Below, piece by piece: positions 9,454-16,821 of a stretch of DNA of 64,000 bases. The position numbers were made by a program, and so were the translations under genes. Source of the DNA: Cellulosimicrobium funkei (GTDB taxonomy: Bacteria; Actinomycetota; Actinomycetes; Actinomycetales; Cellulomonadaceae); NCBI RefSeq assembly GCF_001019615.1, contig NZ_JNBQ01000002.1:62001-126000 (forward strand), in the 5' to 3' direction. The notes below the pieces were generated by a model that worked only from the letters and a program-made list of their open reading frames with translations, had not been told where the DNA came from and ran no database searches. The number at the start of each line of letters is the position of its first letter. Positions within the stretch are counted from its first letter, which is position 1.

Positions 9454-9872
9454 GGGCGCAGTCCTTCCTTGATGGTGGCCACGTCTTCCTTGATGCTGTC
9501 GACCGCTCCGGTCGGGGTCGGCGGGACGCCGCGCTGGAGCTGCTTGACGCCGACGAACGCGAGCGTACCGGCGACGAGCACGAGCACCAGGCCGACGATC
9601 AGTGCGGCGAGCCACAGCGGCATGGCGGTCGCGAGACCCTCCATCGCCGAGTGGAGGAGGAAGCCGAGGCCGTAGAGGACGAGCACCCCGCCCACGACGA
9701 GCAGGCCGATGCCGATGCCGGCGTGCTTGGCCTTCGTGGTGAGCTCGGCCTTCGCGAGCGCGATCTCGGAGCGGACGAGGCGCGTCGCCTGCTCGGACAA
9801 GCGCTCCACGAGCTGCCCGACCGTCGGCCTCTGCTCCTCGGGCGGGATGCGCCCGTCGATCCAGTCGCTCAT
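9450..9872 (-). CDS. Phage holin family (Actinobacteriophage holin superfamily III-like) membrane protein
   Basis: This 140-residue protein has a soluble N-terminus (PTVGQLVERLSEQATRLVRSE), then two hydrophobic segments at about residues 48-72 and 80-105, and a polar tail. This layout and the RSEIALAKAEL stretch fit the 'phage holin family' proteins found throughout actinobacterial chromosomes with DUF3618 partners; no phage genes are nearby, so a lysis role is unlikely. GGCGGAG precedes the ATG at 9870-9872. Confidence 0.8.
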   Translation of the reverse strand: MSDWIDGRIPPEEQRPTVGQLVERLSEQATRLVRSEIALAKAELTTKAKHAGIGIGLLVVGGVLVLYGLGFLLHSAMEGLATAMPLWLAALIVGLVLVLVAGTLAFVGVKQLQRGVPPTPTGAVDSIKEDVATIKEGLRP

Positions 9873-9992
9873 CTCTCCGCCTTTCCGCAGGTGACCCCAC
9901 CACTCAACCGGCACCCGGGGCGGCGCGCAACTTTCCGCGGGCCGGTCCGGGCGCGGAGGGGGAGCCGTGCGACGTCGTCGCGGGGATGCAGA

Positions 9993-10023
9993 AGACCCCC
10001 GCCCGGATCCCGGGCGGGGGTCT
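9993..10023 (-). terminator. Terminator of the tRNA cluster
   Basis: AGACCCCCGCCCGG at 9993-10006 pairs perfectly over 14 bases with CCGGGCGGGGGTCT at 10010-10023, with a three-base loop. On the minus strand the stem is followed by TCTGC. It starts seven bases past the tRNA-Phe discriminator. Confidence 0.8.
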
Positions 10024-10029
10024 CTTCGG

Positions 10030-10102
10030 TGGCTCCGACCGGCGTCGATCCGGTGACCTTTCGATTTTCAGTCGAACGCTCTACCAACTGAGCTACAGAG
10101 CC
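10030..10102 (-). tRNA. tRNA-Phe (GAA)
   Basis: The minus strand reads GGCTCTGTAGCTCAGTTGG and continues as a standard 73-base cloverleaf. The anticodon loop CTGAAAA gives anticodon GAA. Acceptor GGCTCTG pairs with CGGAGCC (one T-G wobble), and the discriminator is A. CCA is not encoded. It is the last tRNA of the Glu-Asp-Phe cluster. Confidence 0.96.
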
Positions 10103-10108
10103 ATGGGG

Positions 10109-10144
10109 GAAGAGCCCGGCCGGCCGATGCCGACCGGGCTCTTC
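10109..10144 (-). terminator. Hairpin between tRNA-Asp and tRNA-Phe
   Basis: GAAGAGCCCGG at 10109-10119 pairs perfectly with CCGGGCTCTTC at 10134-10144 around a 14-base loop. It lies nine bases past the tRNA-Asp 3' end and may act as a partial terminator or a processing signal between the two tRNAs. Confidence 0.5.
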
Positions 10145-10152
10145 GCCTCACG

Positions 10153-10226
10153 CGACCCTGACGGGACTTGAACCCGCGACCTCCGCCGTGACAGGGCGGC
10201 GCGCTAACCAACTGCGCTACAGGGCC
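10153..10226 (-). tRNA. tRNA-Asp (GTC)
   Basis: The minus strand reads GGCCCTGTAGCGCAG and folds into a 74-base tRNA. The anticodon loop CTGTCAC gives GTC, aspartate. The acceptor pairs GGCCCTG with CAGGGTC (one G-T wobble) and the discriminator is G, the identity base for tRNA-Asp. CCA is not encoded. Confidence 0.96.
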
Positions 10227-10389
10227 TTGCTGTTCTTCGCGAGACACACCTTAACACCAGAGGACCCGGTGGTTTTCACCAGTGAACCTGGTGGTGTGGT
10301 GGCCCGCTTTCGAACCGAGAGGATCGTACCGTACCCATGAGCCGATCCGTAAATCCGCTGGTGGCCGCCGGTCCCGGCGCGATCTCGCG

Positions 10390-10462
10390 TACCCCCAACG
10401 GGATTCGAACCCGTGCTACCGCCGTGAAAGGGCGGGGTCCTAGGCCGCTAGACGATGGGGGC
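10390..10462 (-). tRNA. tRNA-Glu (TTC)
   Basis: The minus strand reads GCCCCCATCGTCTAGCGG and folds into a 73-base tRNA. The anticodon loop CTTTCAC gives TTC, glutamate. Acceptor GCCCCCA pairs with TGGGGGT; the discriminator is A and CCA is not encoded. It is the first tRNA transcribed in the cluster, which is widely conserved in actinobacteria. Confidence 0.96.
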
Positions 10463-10590
10463 TCAGGAACGTGCGCCAGTGTACAGCGGCGGGGCCGTGG
10501 CTTCCCGGTCGGCGTCGCGGCCGGGGCGGCGCTGCACCCGCTGCCGGGACGGTGCCGCTGCCGGTGCCGTGGACAGGGGAGGATGGTCGC

Positions 10591-10944
10591 GTGGTGGAGA
10601 TGACGCGGGCCGAGTTCGAGGACGCCGTGCGGGACGGGCTCGACCTCGTCCCCGAGGACCTCGCGGCACAGATGGACAACGTCGTGGTGCTCGTCGAGGA
10701 CGACGCGCCCGCCGACGACCCCGACCTCCTGGGGCTCTACGAGGGCGTTCCCCTCACCGAGCGGGACCACATGTGGGCGGCGGGCGCCCTGCCCGACCGC
10801 ATTACGATCTTCCGCAACCCGACGCTCGCGATCTGCGACACGCGCGAGGACGTGGTCGAGGAGGTGGCGGTGACGGTCGTCCACGAGATCGCGCACCACT
10901 TCGGCATCGACGACGACCGGTTGCACGAGCTCGGCTGGGACTGA
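10591..10944 (+). CDS. Zincin-like metallopeptidase family protein
   Basis: The 117-residue protein carries HEIAHHFGI near its C-terminus, the HExxH zinc motif of minimal metallopeptidase-like proteins (DUF1025/zincin-like family). The N-terminal FEDAVRDGLDLVPEDLAAQMDN part is also typical. No signal peptide or membrane segment is seen, so it is probably cytoplasmic; its substrate is unknown. The GTG at 10591 is chosen because GGGGAGGA lies seven bases upstream; the MTRAEFE methionine three codons later is an alternative. It runs in the opposite direction to the tRNAs. Confidence 0.82.
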   Translation: MVEMTRAEFEDAVRDGLDLVPEDLAAQMDNVVVLVEDDAPADDPDLLGLYEGVPLTERDHMWAAGALPDRITIFRNPTLAICDTREDVVEEVAVTVVHEIAHHFGIDDDRLHELGWD

Positions 10945-10984
10945 GCCCGGGCGGCGCGCGGGTGCCGCTCGATACGATCGGGTG

Positions 10985-11302
10985 GTGACGACGAGCGCCG
11001 CGAGCGACCCCCGGCACGACGGCGCGCACGACCACGAGGCCGTCGCGCGCCTGCTCCACGCGCTCGCCGACCCGAGCCGGCTCGCGATCGTGCACCTGCT
11101 CACCGGCGCCGAGCGGCGCGTCGTCGACCTCACGCGCGAGCTCGGGCTCGCGCAGTCGACGGTCTCCGCGCACCTGACGACCCTGCGCGAGGTGGGCGTG
11201 GTCGCCGTCCGGCGCGAGGGGCGCTCGTCGTGGTACCGGCTCGTGCGTCCGGAGGTGGCGCACCTGCTCGCCGACGCGGAGCACGTCGCGCTCGCTCCCT
11301 GA
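10985..11302 (+). CDS. ArsR/SmtB family metal-responsive regulator
   Basis: A 105-residue winged-helix repressor of the ArsR/SmtB family: ALADPSRLAIVHLL begins the DNA-binding fold and LGLAQSTVSAHLTTLREVGVV is the recognition helix region. There are no cysteines; an N-terminal His cluster (RHDGAHDHEA) and two His residues in the last helix (VAHLLADAEH) could ligate zinc, cobalt or nickel. The next gene is a CDF metal exporter with an inverted repeat in its promoter, so it probably represses that exporter until metal is in excess. TACGAT at 10973-10978 ends six bases before the GTG at 10985, suggesting a leaderless start; GTG at 10982 is the alternative. Confidence 0.88.
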   Translation: MTTSAASDPRHDGAHDHEAVARLLHALADPSRLAIVHLLTGAERRVVDLTRELGLAQSTVSAHLTTLREVGVVAVRREGRSSWYRLVRPEVAHLLADAEHVALAP

Positions 11303-11342
11303 CCTCGCGCGGTGACGCGCCCCACGGTGCAGCCGGTCTGGC

Positions 11343-11385
11343 ATTCATCGTCAATCACCGATATCATCGCCATTGAACGATGAAT
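11343..11385. promoter_or_regulatory. Palindromic operator over the CDF exporter promoter
   Basis: ATTCATCGTCAAT at 11343-11355 and ATTGAACGATGAAT at 11372-11385 are inverted copies that match except for one extra base in the right arm. The 16-base spacer holds TATCAT (11362-11367), a good -10 box. This resembles an ArsR/SmtB operator and lies directly between the ArsR gene and the exporter it would control. Confidence 0.65.
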
Positions 11386-11394
11386 GGAGGGGTC

Positions 11395-12318
11395 ATGGGA
11401 GCCGGGCACGACCACGGCGCGGGGGGTGCGGCGCCCGACCACCGCGCGCGGCTCGCGGTCGCCTTCGGGATCACTGCGACGATCCTCGTCGCGCAGGCCG
11501 TCGGAGCGGTCCTCACGGGGAGCCTCGCGCTCCTCACGGACACGGCGCACATGCTCACCGACGCGACGGGGCTGGCCGTGGCGCTCGTCGCCGCGTCGCT
11601 CGCGCTCCGGCCGGCGACCAAGCGGCGGACCTGGGGCTTTCGCCGCGTCGAGGTGCTCGCGGCCCTCGCGCAGGCCGCGCTCCTCCTCGCGGTCGGCGCG
11701 TACGCCGTCGTCGAGGGTGTCCGGCGGCTGTTCTCGCCGCCGGACGTGCCCTCGTCGGAGCTCCTCGTCTTCGGGATCGTCGGCCTCGTCGGCAACGTCG
11801 TCGCGATCGCCGTCCTCGCGTCCGGACGTCGGGCGAACCTCAACCTGCGCGCGGCGTTCCTGGAGGTCGTCAACGACGCCCTGGGGTCGGTCGGGGTGAT
11901 CGTGGCCGCCGTCGTCATCACGACGACCGGGTACCAGCAGGCGGACGCGATCGCCGGCCTGTTCATCGCGCTCCTCATCGTCCCCCGCGCCTTCCGCCTC
12001 CTGCGCGAGGCGACGGCCGTGCTCATGGAGTTCACGCCGGAAGGGCTGGACCTCGACGACGTCCGGGCGCACATCCTCTCGCTCGACCACGTCGAGGATG
12101 TGCACGACCTCCACGCGTCCACCGTCGCGACGGGACTGCCGACCATCTCGGCGCACGTGGTCGTCGACGACGCGTGCTTCCGGGACGGGCACGCGCTCGA
12201 GATCACCGAGCGGGTCCGCGCGTGCGTCGCGCACCACTTCCCGGTCTCGGTCGAGCACTCGACGTTCCAGCTCGAGACGGCCGCCCTGCGCGACCGCGAG
12301 GCGCACGGCCACGCCTGA
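11395..12318 (+). CDS. Cation diffusion facilitator (CDF) metal exporter
   Basis: This 307-residue protein is a zinc/cobalt-type CDF antiporter (CzcD/ZitB-like). The His-rich N-terminus (MGAGHDHGAG) precedes six hydrophobic segments. The intramembrane metal site is visible as LTDTAHMLTD in segment two and EVVNDALGS in segment five. The C-terminal cytoplasmic domain (residues about 205-307) has HVEDVHDLH and SAHVVVDD. The ATG at 11395 follows GGAGGGG closely; an in-frame ATG at 11380 lies inside the operator and is less likely. It follows an ArsR regulator, implying metal-inducible detoxification. Confidence 0.9.
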   Translation: MGAGHDHGAGGAAPDHRARLAVAFGITATILVAQAVGAVLTGSLALLTDTAHMLTDATGLAVALVAASLALRPATKRRTWGFRRVEVLAALAQAALLLAVGAYAVVEGVRRLFSPPDVPSSELLVFGIVGLVGNVVAIAVLASGRRANLNLRAAFLEVVNDALGSVGVIVAAVVITTTGYQQADAIAGLFIALLIVPRAFRLLREATAVLMEFTPEGLDLDDVRAHILSLDHVEDVHDLHASTVATGLPTISAHVVVDDACFRDGHALEITERVRACVAHHFPVSVEHSTFQLETAALRDREAHGHA

Positions 12319-12434
12319 GGGCGTGGCGCGACGTGCCGAGCCCGGCGACGACCCCGGGCTCGCCGCCCGAGCCCGGCGACGCCCCCGGGTTCGACGCCCC
12401 GGGGGTGGTGCGCGGCCCCACTAGGGTGGGTCTC

Positions 12435-13454
12435 ATGACGATCCTCGTGACCGGCGGAGCCGGGTACATCGGCGCGCACGTGGTGCGCCTTCTCCAGGAG
12501 CGCGGCGAGAAGGTGGTCGTGGTCGACGACCTCAGCACCGGTCGCGCGGAGCGTGTCGGCGGCGCGACGCTCGTCGAGGTCGACGTCGCGGCGCCCGAGG
12601 CCGTGGACGTGCTGACGCGCGCGCTCGCCGAGCACGACGTGCGCGCGGTCATCCACTTCGCGGCGCGCAAGCAGGTGGGGGAGTCGGTCGAGAAGCCGGC
12701 CTGGTACTACCAGCAGAACGTCGGCGGCTTCACGAACCTCGTCACCGCGATGCAGGCGGCCGGCGTGGACCGGCTCGTCTTCTCGTCGTCCGCGGCGACG
12801 TACGGCATGCCGTCGGTCTCCCTCGTCGAGGAGAAGCTGCACGCCGAGCCGATCAACCCCTACGGCGAGACCAAGCTCGTCGGCGAGTGGCTCGGTCGCG
12901 CGGCCGGTCGCGCGTGGGGCCTGCGGTTCGTCGCGCTGCGCTACTTCAACGTGGCCGGCGCCGGCTGGCCGGAGCTCGGCGACCCCGCCGTGCTCAACCT
13001 CGTCCCCATGGTGCTCGACCGTCTGGAGCGCGGCGAGCAGCCCAAGATCTTCGGCGACGACTACCCGACGCCGGACGGCACGTGCATCCGCGACTACATC
13101 CACGTCCTCGACCTCGCGCACGCGCACCTCGCGGCGCTCGGGTACCTCGACGTCGACGAGCGCCCGTTCGACGTGTTCAACGTCGGGACCGGTCAGGGGT
13201 CGTCGGTGCGTGAGGTGATCGACGAGATCGGGCGCGTCAGCGGGCTCGACGTCACGCCGGAGGTCCTCCCGCGCCGTGCGGGCGACCCGCCGCAGCTCGT
13301 CGGTGACCCGCGCCGGATCAACGAGCTCTTCGGCTGGACGGCGACCAAGGGGCTGCCCGAGATCATCTCCTCGGCCTGGGACGCCTGGCAGGCCGGCCCC
13401 CGCCGCATCGAGGTCGGCGCGTCCGGAGGTGCCGAGGGCGCTGCCGAGGTGTGA
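12435..13454 (+). CDS. galE: UDP-glucose 4-epimerase GalE
   Basis: GalE interconverts UDP-glucose and UDP-galactose with bound NAD. The 339-residue protein begins MTILVTGGAGYIGAHVV, the Rossmann NAD site, and shows the SDR catalytic elements: Ser in FSSSAATYG and the YxxxK pair in NPYGETK with Tyr at about residue 143. The FNVAGA and GDDYPTPDGTCIRDYIHV motifs are specific for GalE. TAGGGT at 12422-12427 ends seven bases before the ATG, indicating a leaderless transcript. It stands alone between the metal exporter and the carotenoid operon. Confidence 0.94.
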   Translation: MTILVTGGAGYIGAHVVRLLQERGEKVVVVDDLSTGRAERVGGATLVEVDVAAPEAVDVLTRALAEHDVRAVIHFAARKQVGESVEKPAWYYQQNVGGFTNLVTAMQAAGVDRLVFSSSAATYGMPSVSLVEEKLHAEPINPYGETKLVGEWLGRAAGRAWGLRFVALRYFNVAGAGWPELGDPAVLNLVPMVLDRLERGEQPKIFGDDYPTPDGTCIRDYIHVLDLAHAHLAALGYLDVDERPFDVFNVGTGQGSSVREVIDEIGRVSGLDVTPEVLPRRAGDPPQLVGDPRRINELFGWTATKGLPEIISSAWDAWQAGPRRIEVGASGGAEGAAEV

Positions 13455-13480
13455 ACGACGGCGTCTCGTGCGATCCTTTA

Positions 13481-13500
13481 TTCCTCAGCATGCTGAGGAA
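13481..13500. promoter_or_regulatory. Perfect 20-bp palindrome, probable operator of the carotenoid operon
   Basis: TTCCTCAGCATGCTGAGGAA is a perfect 20-base palindrome 42 bases ahead of crtB. A TTTATT stretch just upstream could be the -10 box, so a repressor bound here would block transcription. The symmetry suits a MarR- or TetR-type dimer, but no regulator gene is adjacent. Confidence 0.65.
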
Positions 13501-13542
13501 TGACCGGGGAGGTGCCCCGGCGACGGACGACGGGACCAGCAC

Positions 13543-14457
13543 GTGGGCGACGAGAACGACCCGGCACGGCTGTACGACCTGACCGCAGCGCGCACGAGCC
13601 GGGTCGTGCTCGCGTCCTACTCGACCTCGTTCGGGCTCGGCGCACGCCTGCTCGACGCGCCGACGCGCGACGGGATCGACGCCGTCTACGGCCTCGTCCG
13701 CATCGCCGACGAGGTCGTCGACACGCGGCGCGGGGACGGCGCCGCCGACCTCCTCGACGAGCTCGAGACCGAGACGGCGAGGGCGCTCGAGCGCGGGTGG
13801 TCGACGAACCTCGTCGTGCACTCGTTCGCGCTCGCAGCGCGCCGCTGCGGCTTCGGCCGCGCCGAGGTCGATCCCTTCTTCGCGTCGATGCGGACCGACC
13901 TCACCGTGCGCGTGCACGACCGCGAGAGCTACGAGCGGTACGTCTACGGCTCGGCGGAGGTCGTCGGCCTCATGTGCCTCGCGGTCTTCCTCAACGCGCG
14001 GCGTCGCCCGGGCGAGCCGCTCCGGGTGCCCGACCCCGTGCTCGTGCGGGGCGCGCGAGCGCTCGGCGCGGCGTTCCAGAAGATCAACTTCCTGCGCGAC
14101 CTGCGCACGGACCACGACGAGCTCGGGCGGGCGTACCTGCCCGGCGTCGTCCCCGGCCGCCTGCGGCGGCGCGACGTCGAGGCTTTCTGCCGCGAGGTCG
14201 AGGAGGACCTCGCCGCGGCGCGCGCCGCGCTCCCCGGGTTGCCGGTGCGGCCGCGGATCGCCGTCGCGGCGACGGTCGCCGTCTACGAGCGGCTGCTCGC
14301 CCGCCTCGCGGCGACGCCTCCGGAGGACATCCTGCGGGCGCGCGTGCGTGTCCCGGACACCGTGAAGGTCGCGCTCGCGGCCCGCGCCGCCGGCGGTCAG
14401 CTCCTCGGCCAGGTGGCGTCCGGTCGGTCCCCGCGCCCGCGGAAGGTGCTCGCGTGA
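13543..14457 (+). CDS. crtB: Phytoene synthase CrtB
   Basis: CrtB condenses two geranylgeranyl diphosphates into phytoene, the first step of C40 carotenoid synthesis. The 304-residue protein has the two Asp-rich metal sites: RIADEVVD in the N-terminal third and NFLRDLRTDHDELGRAYLP in the middle. SYSTSFGLGARLL is the family's opening motif. Start is the GTG at 13543; the ribosome site is weak (GACGGGACC). Its stop overlaps crtI by four bases. No GGPP synthase gene (crtE) precedes it in this window. Confidence 0.93.
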   Translation: MGDENDPARLYDLTAARTSRVVLASYSTSFGLGARLLDAPTRDGIDAVYGLVRIADEVVDTRRGDGAADLLDELETETARALERGWSTNLVVHSFALAARRCGFGRAEVDPFFASMRTDLTVRVHDRESYERYVYGSAEVVGLMCLAVFLNARRRPGEPLRVPDPVLVRGARALGAAFQKINFLRDLRTDHDELGRAYLPGVVPGRLRRRDVEAFCREVEEDLAAARAALPGLPVRPRIAVAATVAVYERLLARLAATPPEDILRARVRVPDTVKVALAARAAGGQLLGQVASGRSPRPRKVLA

Positions 14458-16127
14458 GGGCACCGCGCGTCGTCGTCGTCGGGGGTGGGATCTCGGGGCT
14501 CGCGACCGCGGCGCTGCTCGCGCGCGGGGGCGCGCGCGTCACGCTGCTGGAGCGCCACGAGGCCCTGGGGGGCCGGGCCGGCACCCTCGAGCTCGACGGG
14601 TTCCGCTTCGACACCGGCCCCTCCTGGTACTTCATGCCGGAGGTGTTCGAGCACTTCTTCGCACTGCTCGGCACGCGCGTCGAGGACCACCTCGACCTCG
14701 TCCGGCTCGACCCGGCCTACCGCGTCTTCTTCGAGCCGGACGGTACCGACGCCGCGTCCACGTTCGAGCTCTCGGCGAGCCCGGGCGTGAACCGGTCCCG
14801 GTTCGACGCGGTCGAGCCCGGCGCCGGCGGACGTCTCGCGGCCTACGCCGCGGAGGCGAGCGAGGCGTACGGGCTCGCTCTCGACCACTTCTTGTACACC
14901 ACGTTCGAGCGTCCGGACCGGGCGCTCTCGCCCGCGGTGCTGCGGCGGCTGCCGCGCCTCGCCGCGCTGCTGCGCGAGTCGCTCGCCGACCGCGCGGCGC
15001 GCGCCGTCGAGGACCCGCGACTGCGCCAGCTCCTGGGATACCACGCCGTCTTCCTCGGCTCGTCGCCGTACCGCGCGCCCGCGCTCTACTCCCTCATGAG
15101 CCACCTCGACCTCGTCGACGGCGTCCAGTATCCCCGCGGCGGGATGTACACGCTGATCGAGGCCGTCGCGCGGCTCGCGCAGGACGAGGGTGCGGAGCTG
15201 CGCACCGGGGCCGACGTCGCGGGCATCGAGGTCGCCGGAGGAGCCGGGCGGCGCGGGCGCGTCACGGGCGTCCGCCTCGCCTCGGGCGAGCTCGTGGAGG
15301 CGGACGTCGTCGTGTCGGCCGCCGACCGGCACCACACCGAGACCGCGCTCCTCGAGCAGCGCTGGGCCGACCTGCCCGCCGCGGCGTGGGAGGACAAGGG
15401 GCCGGGCATCTCCGCCCTGCTCGTGCTCGCCGGGGTCCGGGGCGAGCTGCCCGAGCTCGCGCACCACTCGCTCTTCTTCACGCGCGACTGGCCCGCGAAC
15501 TTCGACGCCGTGCTCGGCACCGACCGCCGCAGCGACCCGCGCGGGCTGCGCGTCCCCGACCCGGCCTCGCTCTACGTGTCGCGCACGTCCGCGACCGACG
15601 GGCCGTCGTCGGGCGCCCCCGCGGCCCCGCCCGGCCACGAGAACCTCTTCCTCCTCGTCCCGTTCCCCGCCGACCCGAGCCTCGGCGCCGACGCCCCGTC
15701 GCAGCGCACGCTCGACGCGCTCGCGGACCGCTACCTCGCGCAGGTCGGGCGCTGGGCCGGGATCGAGGACCTCCCGGGCCGGGTCGTCACGCGGCGCGTG
15801 CTCGGGCCCGCCCACTTCTCGACCGAGCTCTCCTCGTGGCGCGGGGGCGCGCTCGGCATGGAGCACACGCTGCGGCAGTCCGCGCTGTGGCGGCCGGGCA
15901 ACGTCTCCCGCCGTGTCGACGGGCTGTACCACGCGGGAGGTGGCACGATCCCGGGCGTGGGACTGCCGATGTGCCTCATCAGCGCCGAGCTCGTCGCGAA
16001 GCGGCTGCTCGGCGAGACGTCGTCGCGCCCGTTGCCCGTGCCGCTGCGCTCCGGGTTCCTGGCGGCGAGCCGGAGGCCGGAGCGTCTGCGACCCGTGGGG
16101 GGTCAGCCGGTCGAGGTCCGCCGGTGA
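14454..16127 (+). CDS. crtI: Phytoene desaturase CrtI
   Basis: CrtI converts phytoene to lycopene by successive desaturations using FAD. The 557-residue protein opens with the dinucleotide-binding motif VVVVGGGISGLATAALLARG, followed by the GGRAGT loop and FRFDTGPSWY. The C-terminal signature is GLYHAGGGTIPGVGLPMCLIS. Start GTG at 14454 lies in a GTGA overlap with crtB, and the end overlaps crtYe in the same way. Length and motifs match actinobacterial CrtI of C50-carotenoid clusters. Confidence 0.94.
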   Translation: MRAPRVVVVGGGISGLATAALLARGGARVTLLERHEALGGRAGTLELDGFRFDTGPSWYFMPEVFEHFFALLGTRVEDHLDLVRLDPAYRVFFEPDGTDAASTFELSASPGVNRSRFDAVEPGAGGRLAAYAAEASEAYGLALDHFLYTTFERPDRALSPAVLRRLPRLAALLRESLADRAARAVEDPRLRQLLGYHAVFLGSSPYRAPALYSLMSHLDLVDGVQYPRGGMYTLIEAVARLAQDEGAELRTGADVAGIEVAGGAGRRGRVTGVRLASGELVEADVVVSAADRHHTETALLEQRWADLPAAAWEDKGPGISALLVLAGVRGELPELAHHSLFFTRDWPANFDAVLGTDRRSDPRGLRVPDPASLYVSRTSATDGPSSGAPAAPPGHENLFLLVPFPADPSLGADAPSQRTLDALADRYLAQVGRWAGIEDLPGRVVTRRVLGPAHFSTELSSWRGGALGMEHTLRQSALWRPGNVSRRVDGLYHAGGGTIPGVGLPMCLISAELVAKRLLGETSSRPLPVPLRSGFLAASRRPERLRPVGGQPVEVRR

Positions 16128-16465
16128 CGGGTCTGGTCTACCTCGGGGCACTCGCGGTCTCGCTCGGGGGCCTCGCGGTGCTCGACCGGCGCTTCCGCCT
16201 CGCGTTCTGGGCGGACTGGCGCCGCGCCGCGCTCACCGTGGGGCTGGGCGTCGTCGGGTTCCTCCTCTGGGACGTCGCGGGCCTCGTGCTCGGCATCTTC
16301 GCGCGGGGCGAGAGCCCCTGGATGACCGGGCTCCTGCTCGCGCCCGACCTTCCCGTGGAGGAGGCGGTCTTCCTGACGCTCCTGTGCTACAACGCGCTGC
16401 TCGTCTGGCGAGGTGCCGAGCGCGTGCTCGCCGCCCGCCGTACCCGGGCGGAGGGCGACGCATGA
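16124..16465 (+). CDS. crtYe: Lycopene cyclase domain protein, CrtYe-like subunit
   Basis: This 113-residue, three-helix membrane protein belongs to the heterodimeric C50 carotenoid cyclases. The APDLPVEEAVFLTLLCYNALL stretch (residues about 69-89) with its Glu pair is the conserved lycopene-cyclase domain motif. It should work with the next gene's product to cyclise the ends of a C50 intermediate. Start GTG at 16124 overlaps crtI by four bases; the end overlaps crtYf by four. Whether the rings made are epsilon, beta or gamma cannot be read from the sequence. Confidence 0.87.
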   Translation: MTGLVYLGALAVSLGGLAVLDRRFRLAFWADWRRAALTVGLGVVGFLLWDVAGLVLGIFARGESPWMTGLLLAPDLPVEEAVFLTLLCYNALLVWRGAERVLAARRTRAEGDA

Positions 16466-16821
16466 CGAACATCGTGCTCAACGTGATCGTCCTGGTGGTG
16501 CTCGTCGTGGTGTCGTGGCGCGTGCTGCGGCGCCTGCGACCCGGCCCGCTCGTGTGGACCGCCGTCGTGATGTGCGTGCTCACGCTCGTCTTCGACACGC
16601 TCATGATCGCCGCCGACCTCTATGTCTACGACCCGGACAAGATCCTCGGCGTGTACCTCTGGGGCGCCCCGCTCGAGGACTTCGCTTACGCGCTCGCCGC
16701 GGCGCTCGGCATGCCGGTGCTCTGGACGGCGCTCGGGGCGCGCGGTCGCGACCGCGCCGCCGACGACCGTGCCGTTCCCGGCCAGGCCTCCGGCGGCCGC
16801 GCGGACGAGGGTGCCCGGTGA
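16462..16821 (+). CDS. crtYf: Lycopene cyclase domain protein, CrtYf-like subunit
   Basis: The second subunit of the C50 cyclase, 119 residues, with three hydrophobic segments and the motif GAPLEDFAYALAAALGMPVLW, the counterpart of the motif in CrtYe. A polar tail of about 25 residues follows. The ATG at 16462 overlaps the crtYe stop (ATGA), and the gene ends in a four-base overlap with crtEb. Separate small cyclase genes placed just before an elongase are the hallmark of the decaprenoxanthin/sarcinaxanthin-type pathway. Confidence 0.87.
   Translation: MTNIVLNVIVLVVLVVVSWRVLRRLRPGPLVWTAVVMCVLTLVFDTLMIAADLYVYDPDKILGVYLWGAPLEDFAYALAAALGMPVLWTALGARGRDRAADDRAVPGQASGGRADEGAR

Noticed and set aside
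9450-9872. Holin-like protein as a sign of a prophage
   Set aside because: No capsid, tail, integrase or lysin genes are nearby. The DUF3618 partner and neighbouring tRNAs match the normal chromosomal setting of this family.
10030-10462. tRNA cluster as an integration site for a mobile element
   Set aside because: No integrase and no repeat of the tRNA 3' ends was found in the flanking sequence.
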